From NCBI RefSeq assembly GCF_020740795.1, contig NC_067282.1, forward strand, positions 148,290,858 through 148,354,857: a DNA stretch of 64,000 bases, written 5' to 3'. The notes beneath the pieces were generated by a model, which saw only the letters and a program-made list of their open reading frames with translations, was not told the origin of the DNA and did no database searches. Of the stretch, positions 57,301-64,000 are shown in pieces. Each line of letters opens with the position of its first letter. The first letter of the stretch is position 1. Both the position numbers and the translations under genes were made by a program. This DNA is from Apus apus (Eukaryota > Chordata > Aves > Apodiformes > Apodidae).

Positions 57301-60300
57301 TGCATCTCTTCACACTACTCCCACCTAAATAAGTTTGATGAAAGAATTTCAGATGGATTTTGTTTTGTCATTTAACTCAGTCTAGATCTAGGCATCTGAA
57401 TATAGCAGCTGTAATTAATACAGCATCTAGTCACCTACTACAATTTCTTTAAGCCTGGTGGATAACAGACATGACCCTGCTGAAAAATGTGGCCACTGCT
57501 ATCCTAGTCATCGCATAATGGACACAGCTACATGTTCAAGTGTTATGGTTTTTATTTCAGATATTCAAAACTCAAGTCAATCACCACATATCTGATCATC
57601 AGCTCAGCACAAGGTCTGCAATACACACAACACAATACAATGGTCAGAAAATGAGAAAACGCTCTGTCAATACACTGTTGCTAATTAATCCTCCCTTAAA
57701 AAAAAAACCAACAAAACAAAACAGAAGCAAACAAAAAAAACACAAAACAAACTAAACTTTCAGTGTCCAAGGTATTCTAAAAAGGCAGCTGCCCAATGTA
57801 GAACAGAAACAACACCCTACCTACAGTAACTGCATTGACTGGGAGACTATACGACAACAGTTCTTACACTGGCATATTTGGCAGGAAGAGCTGCTTTTTT
57901 GGATGGAAATAGATGTTAAATTTCATAAACAAGCAGAATCCTGGAAGATCTAATCCTAAAGGGTCCAGACAGGCAAAAACTCTCCTCTCAGACTTTGCTT
58001 TAGGCCCTAGAGCTGTTACAGCTTTCTTAGTTAAAGAAAAGTACCTGTATAGCCTATCTGCATGGCAGGTACAGCATGCAGACATCACAATAGCTTTTGA
58101 TTCAAGACAGTGTCTCCTACACCAGCACGGCTACCAAACTGCACGTGAGAGAAGGGCTTCCAGCATGTTGGTCTAGTAGCCTGCACTCAACACATCTGCA
58201 AGAAGCACTTGATGCATGTTGTAATTTACCCTTAGCCTTCAGTGCTAGGAAGCTCCCCAAAAGCTACTGAAGCTCCTTCAGGCATACACATACTGACTGA
58301 ATCAAGACTTAGAGGCAAGTGTGTAAGAAGTGACAACATGTCAGTCTCTAAAGCGACCACACCACCATATCATTTTTATCAACAATAAGCGAGAGAATCC
58401 AAGTAGGTACAGGACACTCAACCCAAATATTCAGTGATATGCTGCAAAAAGCATCTGAACACAGAGCAGCAGCACAAAGTTTTCTGGTGGTGGTATTTTG
58501 TTTGTTTTTTTAAATCCCTAATGAAAAAGAATATTACTATCAATATACAAATTAATGGGTCCAGGGCAATTAACCTGAGAAATATATTAAAAGGGAAACA
58601 TTTCAGATGAAGGGCAAAGCCAACTCAGCAGTAACAGGCAAGTAAATGCACATAAAGGTTTACACTGACATCTGGCAAAAAAATTTTCTGAAGGATACTT
58701 AAAAAAAACCATGTTTCTGTCAGCTACCCAAAACTTGCACCATTCCTAGAATACACCTATACTGAATTAATAAAACCTTAGTATCTCAAAGTAAATCTTG
58801 CATCCTGTTTAATCTTAAGAGCTCTCTTAAGAGAGCAGTATTACTGGCCTAACTAACTGATAACCGAAGAATGCAAGCTCAGACCTATGAGCACTGAGGA
58901 TGGCTCTGAAACTTGGACCAGTATAAAAGGCAAAAACAGAAGCAAGAAAAACAAGACTTTTGTCTTCATAATGGAGAATTTATCTGGCAATTATTTCAAA
59001 ACCGGTCTCTTGAGGCAAAACCAAGGGCCTCTTGTGATTTAAGTACTTCACATGGTATTTATCCACGGTGTCTGCCAAAATTGCTACCCCACAAGAGCAA
59101 CAGCAGAAAATTAAATGCAATGAACTGAAGCACTTGGTACACTTTCCATGCAGAGGTCCCTGCCACAGAAGCACAACAGAAGATGTAACTAAAGCTGTGG
59201 GTATTAAGCACATCAGTCATTATAAACTAATTTTGCACCACCCCTTATCAGAAGAAATGTAAAGCAGTATGTAACAGTAGAGACAACAAAGCTTTATTAA
59301 AGCTTTCTGCACCCTCACTTGCTGCTCCTACATAGAAATACAGAAATTGTTTTTTTAAATGAAAAATACAATTTTAATTTCTTCTTATTTTTCAATGACT
59401 TTTGGAGAACCTAATTTCTCACCTGGCAGCAAAGCAGAGTCTCCTGCAGCAAGAAACACTGACGAGTAAACACATTCAAAGGACATCATTCCAGCAGATC
59501 TACAAAAATGTAAAGCTAAAACCCCTAAGCATGTGCCTAGAACACAAACAGATGCTACACTGTCTCTCCCCATCTCAGGCTCCTCTAATATCTCACATTC
59601 AGTGGTTTCCCCTGCAGCAGAATAACATTAGGAGACTGATGCTGAGAGGACCTGACAGCATCTAGGCTTTACCAGGCTCCATCCCTTGGACCACAGAGTG
59701 GAAACCTTTCCCTTATGAAATCCAAACAGGACATTTTCACCTTTCCACCTTCCCCCTCCACATACACCTATTATCAAACTTTATGGCTCATCTTAAGAGC
59801 CCTGATGTACAAACATGGTTGGCTGCAATATACATGGGTGGACTACCAATGCATACATTTTTACATCAAGTAGGAGTGGATCAGTGCTATGAAGCAAGCA
59901 AGAAAAGCCCACTTTCCATGCTTTCTCTTTTTTTGGCACTAAAAGAGAGAGGCTGGAGGAGAAAAAAACAAGATGAACAGAGAAACTGAGGCGGTTTCAT
60001 TGCTTTTGCAGAAGCTGGAAGGGGACAGCAGTGCTGAACAACCTGCAGCAGCATTTCCCTTCTCCTGCAACACTGACTGAAAGCCCCATATTACCTTTCC
60101 ATATTAAGTTTTTAATGTTTTTCTAGCATATTTTTTCTTTGTGAAAAACTAAGCTGAACTGTTTATTAAAGCAGCAATCCATAAATCCCGCTTTTTTATT
60201 TTATAAGGTTTAGAGGTTTTCCTAAGTTGGTTATATTGTGGTAGTACATATATCAAGTGTGCCAAGAAGCTTATTCCTCTGAAGCAACAGGAGTTTTACA

Positions 60301-62666
60301 AAGCTAGTTCAGACTCAGTATTTTCAGCTAAAATTATTAAATTTGCTGACAGTTCCTTTTATTCTACTGATGTTATTTACATGTTGTTTAGTATGTGTAT
60401 ATATGTTTTGGACTTTACAAGTATCCTGCCACTAAAACATCAATTTCCAACACTGTTTCTCTACTGCTAAAGTCAGTACTCAAGTCAAGTTTCTTCCTAT
60501 GCAAAATGTAAAGGGTGAAGTGACATTAGAGATTTGCATTTGAAAGCACCAAAGGAAGACCCTTACAAGCCCTTTTTTAAATGTGGACAAAAGAAGATAC
60601 CTGACTTTAAGAGTTTCATATTATTTAACATTTTGTATCTTTACAGTATCTTGAACAACCTTTTTCACTCAATTTCTGTACACTGCCTCTCTTCATGCAA
60701 GTATTACCACCTTACAAGGTTATCTATTAAAGTCTGAATGGATGTCTATTAAGTAATATTCAGTATTCTTGACTACTTCCAAATATAATTTCATAGCTGT
60801 AAATGCTAGCAGCCAAGACCATATATAATCACTCGCTCTATGCAGAGCGACTCACAAGCATCTCATGCAGACCTCATAAATAATGACTCAGATTAAACTA
60901 TCTTGGGTCTCCCAAAGAATTAGATGGATTCTCCCTTAACATTGTAACTGTCATGCCACAGGCCACACATGCAGAGAAAAAAATAAAGTAACCACTAAGC
61001 TTATTGTTTAGGAACACTACGCTAATGATTATGCATGAACACCATTTCTCCATTCCTGCAAGCCAATTAAAGCCAGACTGTGAATAATGCTCAAAGAGGC
61101 TCTTTCCATTTTGCTTTTTACTACTATTTGCTTCATCTTTTGAGAAAGCTGCAACTGAGGGTTGTTTTTTTTTACTTCACAGTAACTTTCACCTATCAAT
61201 AAGACGGGCAGATTACTACATCTAAGAGAGTCTACTCAAGGGCTGAAATCTAGATTTCTACATCCTTTGCTGTCTAGAAAGGTTTGGGTCATTGTTACAA
61301 ATTATTTTGCCCTCCCAAAAGCAACGCAAGCCCCCTAGGTCACTTTTAAATGACAGCTCTTTGCAAAACAGTCTTTTTGGTTAAGCCTCTAGGAAACTGG
61401 TAAAGCTGGAAGATGACCGATTTTCTGTTGCTTGAAGTATTACAGTAACAATGGAATGCAGGAAGACTTCTTTAACCTGTGTATCAGTAGCTGCAGAAAA
61501 ATGGAACACAACTATTTTACTTTCCAGTATGATTGCCTGTGAATAACCTAAACACTGCTCTTCAGATCCACCAACTATGTAATTTCTGGAGGCAGCAGCG
61601 GTTGGCACACACAGGCATGCCCAAGAAGAGCTGCTTAACACACAACAGTTGCGTGGCCACTGAGAGCGACAGAGTCCCGGCTCTCTCCTACCTGCCATGG
61701 GTGTCAGGGAGAAGCTGCCGATGCTGCTCGGCTGTGCCGGCCGATCGATCTCCCTTCCTGATGTCATGCCCTTCCATGATGTCAACGGCAGCCAGGGCAG
61801 GGGCACAAGGGGGTAACCTTCCCAACTGCACAAATAACCTCAGAGCGCTTTTGCGTCCTCCTCCCAGCTAGCACGGACCTGCTGGAGAGTCACCGCCTCG
61901 ACCGCAACCCCGCGTGTTCAAATCGAACGAGACAACGCGTCCCCGCTCATTTAGCAAGTTTATTGTTAAATCACCTCGGCTGCCATTTCCGAGAAGAACG
62001 GGGCCCCCCCACCCCGTACCTGCGGGGAGGGGAGGCCGCACGCCGGTACCTGCCAGCCGGAGCCCTCCCGCAGACCACCCCGCCACTCCCGGCTCGGGCT
62101 GCCCGCACAGCTCACCCAAGGACTTTCACATCCCCGGGCCTCGCCCTACACTCTTCACCCCTACGAAACGCCGCCAGACCTTCAAGAACATTTCGGTCCC
62201 AACAGTAACAGCGGCTGCCGGGACGCTCTCCCCGCGCTGCCCGGCCCGGCCCGGGGCCGTGGGCGTGGTGGGCCCCGCCAGCAGCGCCACGGGGCCCCGG
62301 CCCCTCGCCCCCGCGGCGCTGGGAGGGGGTTCCGCGGGTTGTCGCGCTGCTCGGGCAAAAAACAAAAGCGAGCGGAGCCCCCTCCGCCCGCGCACGGCGA
62401 GGCGCGGCCGCCACAAAGCCCGCCCGGCCGGGAGAAGGGGCCCCGGGGCAGCCCGAGCGCGGCCCGCGGGCCGGGAGGGACATCGCCGCCGAGGGAGGGG
62501 GGCGGCGGCCGGCGGGCCAGCCCGGCGGGCGGCCGAGCGTCCTGCGGTGCCTCGCCGCCACCTCCGGAGGCGGGGAGGGGGGTCAGGCGCCCCGCATGAC
62601 CGCGCACCGCCGGCCACGGCCCGGCCACGGCCGCGGGGCAGCCGCTCTCCCGCCTCGGCCGCTCAC
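54360..62666 (-). other. NFYB first intron (5'UTR intron, about 8.3 kb)
   Basis: Between the proposed noncoding first exon in the CpG island and coding exon 1. It holds a CR1 tail at 57100-57290, an A-rich stretch at 57690-57750 and a 16-bp palindrome at 58821-58836. I saw no other genes; alternative 5'UTR exons could be present but cannot be identified. Confidence 0.65.
57100..57290 (-). repeat. CR1 LINE 3'-end fragment
   Basis: aattcaggttcgaagaggcc, ttgggaggtctgtagtccaa, cagggtcagctccaagctc and gatcttcatggacagagca form a reverse-complement CR1 end of a diverged subfamily. Confidence 0.85.
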
Positions 62667-62940
62667 CCTTCCCCGCCTAGGCCACAAAATGGAGCCGGAA
62701 CGGGGGCGGGGGGGGGCAGCTCATCGCGCCCGGCCCCGTGGAGCAAAGGGGAGGCTGGCGGGGGCAGCCGCCCCGCCAGCCCTGCCAAGACCCCGCGCCG
62801 CCTCCCCGCCCGCCCCGCTCTCCCGCCCGGCCCCCGCGCCTCCGGCCGCACAAAGCAGCGAGCGGCCGGCGGAGCGGCCCGGGGGCTGCCGCCGCCCCCC
62901 ACTTCCTGGTCCCCGCGGCGGCGGCGCGGCGGCAGCAGCA
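62667..62940 (-). other. NFYB: Proposed NFYB noncoding first exon
   Basis: Bounded on the left by the donor AAGG|gtgagc; the right limit is guessed from CCAAT-box spacing. Alternative donors exist at about 62017, 62047 and 62115. Confidence 0.35.
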
Positions 62941-63005
62941 GCAGCAGCGCCGGGGCCCGGGGAGGGAGACGGACATTTCATTCGAGCCTGCAGTGGAACC
63001 GGTTA

Positions 63006-63016
63006 CCAATCATTGG
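63006..63016. promoter_or_regulatory. Back-to-back CCAAT / ATTGG pair
   Basis: ccaatcattgg: a plus-strand CCAAT and a minus-strand CCAAT separated by one base, in the NFYB CpG island upstream of the likely start. CCAAT is the NF-Y site. Confidence 0.75.
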
Positions 63017-63197
63017 CCGGAGCCAGGCACAAACCTCCAGTGCGGCCCTGGTTGGCTCCCTCCGCAAATCGGCTGTTTGGTTGGACAGAAAATGGCTGCG
63101 AAGGAACCAGTCCCAGCGCGGAGCCCCGCTTCCCGCAGCCCGGCTGCCCTCCCTCCGCGCCGCCTCCCCGCCGCGCGCGCCGGCTCTTCCCCCCAGC

Positions 63198-63252
63198 GCG
63201 CTCCCTCCCTCCCTCCCTCCCGCCGGCCCGGCCCGGCCCGGCCCGGCCCGCC
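63198..63252. repeat. CTCC and CCCGG short tandem runs
   Basis: ctccctccctccctccc then cggcccggcccggcccgg: simple repeats in the NFYB CpG island. Confidence 0.9.
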
Positions 63253-63620
63253 TCTTGAAGCGCCCGGCGGGGGGCCCGGGGGGTCCCGCGGGGGGCTGGG
63301 GGGGACGCTGCCCCCCGGGCTGTCCCCGGCCAGGGGGATCGCTGTGGCCCGCGGGGTGTATGCTGCCGGCTACTCCTCCCGGAGCTGTGGAAAAGGAAGC
63401 CCTGAGGAGCGGGTGAAGGGGACAGGGTGGTCTTCCCCGGCCGTGTCCTTCTCCCCGTCCTCTCCGCCGATCGGCTCAGCGGCAGGGGCCTGCTGTCGGG
63501 AGGCAGGCGTCGGTTTTGTAGCGGGTGCTGCACCCGCACCGCTTGGGGTGAAACGCCCCACGTCCCCCCGAGGCTCTGCCTGCCTTCCTGGGTCTCACGA
63601 AGGCCGGGATCGAAGGGGCT

Positions 63621-64000
63621 GATGAAGACACTGAGGTGGATGAAGGAGAGCGTCCCGCAGGACCCTTATGGTGGTCCTGATAAACCATTTCGTGCAACAG
63701 AACCTTGGGTGAGAAGATCTGGAGTTCTGTGTTGCCCCTTCCCTCTACAGAAATAAAATTCCCGCTGCAGGTCTGAAAAGATCGTTTCTCCCTGGTGATA
63801 CAGAGCCCAAAGACCACACGTTCCTGTTAGTTCTGGGCTTTGTTCTGAAGAAATACAGGCTGCTGGGTGAAGATGGTAGTCAGACTGACTTAGCCACTGA
63901 GATTTATAAACCTCTCTTATGAAGCATTTATATGAAACACTTCATAATCCACCAATCCTGCCATTGGCTAGAGCTGGAGAGAGGCAACTCTGGGTGAAGG
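63621..64000. other. Upstream flank of NFYB
   Basis: Ordinary composition outside the island. No exon was recognised. A second CCAAT/ATTGG pair lies at 63952-63967. Confidence 0.6.

Larger units (their letters stand above)
61860..63620 (-). promoter_or_regulatory. NFYB: CpG-island promoter of NFYB
   Basis: About 1.7 kb of extreme G+C and CpG density upstream of NFYB, with CAG/GGC runs (62931-62950), CTCC repeats (63198-63222) and (CCCGG)n (63225-63250). A paired CCAAT element lies at 63006-63016. A plausible first-exon donor is AAGG|gtgagc with last exon base 62667. If transcription starts 60-100 bp from the CCAAT pair, the noncoding first exon would be about 62667-62940 (inference). Frames of 500, 294 and 220 codons here are artefacts of stop-poor GC sequence. 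Confidence 0.8.

Noticed and set aside
61914-63416. Open frame of 500 codons on the plus strand, with 294- and 220-codon neighbours in other frames
   Set aside because: It lies in the NFYB CpG island. GC-rich sequence is stop-poor in all frames, the residues are almost only Pro, Ala, Gly and Arg, and no domain is recognisable.
1-64000. CRISPR array, tRNA, rRNA or operon-like gene cluster
   Set aside because: None seen by eye on either strand; the window is vertebrate genomic DNA with spliced genes.

Overview
The window is a piece of a bird genome. It has large introns with GT-AG splicing, many CR1 LINE fragments (some ending in the typical run of 'attctgtgatt'-like words), two LTR-like elements of avian type and two GC-rich CpG-island promoters. 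No prokaryotic gene layout, CRISPR array, tRNA or rRNA was seen. The species cannot be fixed from the sequence alone.

Three protein genes can be assembled exon by exon, and all exon phases agree. (1) Left, minus strand: the 5' part of GLT8D2, a family-8 glycosyltransferase. Six coding exons between 632 and 11553 encode the first 200 residues, including the membrane anchor and the DXD metal-binding motif; the rest lies beyond the left edge. (2) Centre, plus strand: a complete HCFC2 gene (host cell factor C2), with 16 coding exons from 16679 to 34099, an 805-residue Kelch plus fibronectin-III protein, and a 3'UTR of about 2.9 kb ending near 37.0 kb. (3) Right, minus strand: NFYB, the histone-fold beta subunit of the CCAAT-binding factor NF-Y. 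Six coding exons from 54359 down to 45683 encode 205 residues, and the CpG-island promoter lies around 62-63.5 kb.

Layout: GLT8D2 and HCFC2 are head to head, HCFC2 and NFYB tail to tail, the same order I recall for the human chromosome 12q23 interval. 1-12 kb is GLT8D2 intron/exon territory rich in CR1 and LTR insertions. 11.8-16.1 kb is upstream sequence holding an LTR-like element interrupted by a CR1 tail. 16.15-17.2 kb is the HCFC2 CpG island. 17-37 kb is HCFC2, where I saw no CR1 or LTR. 37-45.3 kb is a gene-poor interval. 45.3-62.7 kb is NFYB with a long first intron. 63-64 kb is upstream flank.

The genes are functionally separate: a Golgi-type glycosyltransferase and two nuclear regulators. 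One regulatory link is plausible, since the NFYB promoter holds a back-to-back CCAAT pair, the site bound by NF-Y itself. I found no convincing undescribed system; the more interesting items are regulatory and structural details listed as findings.
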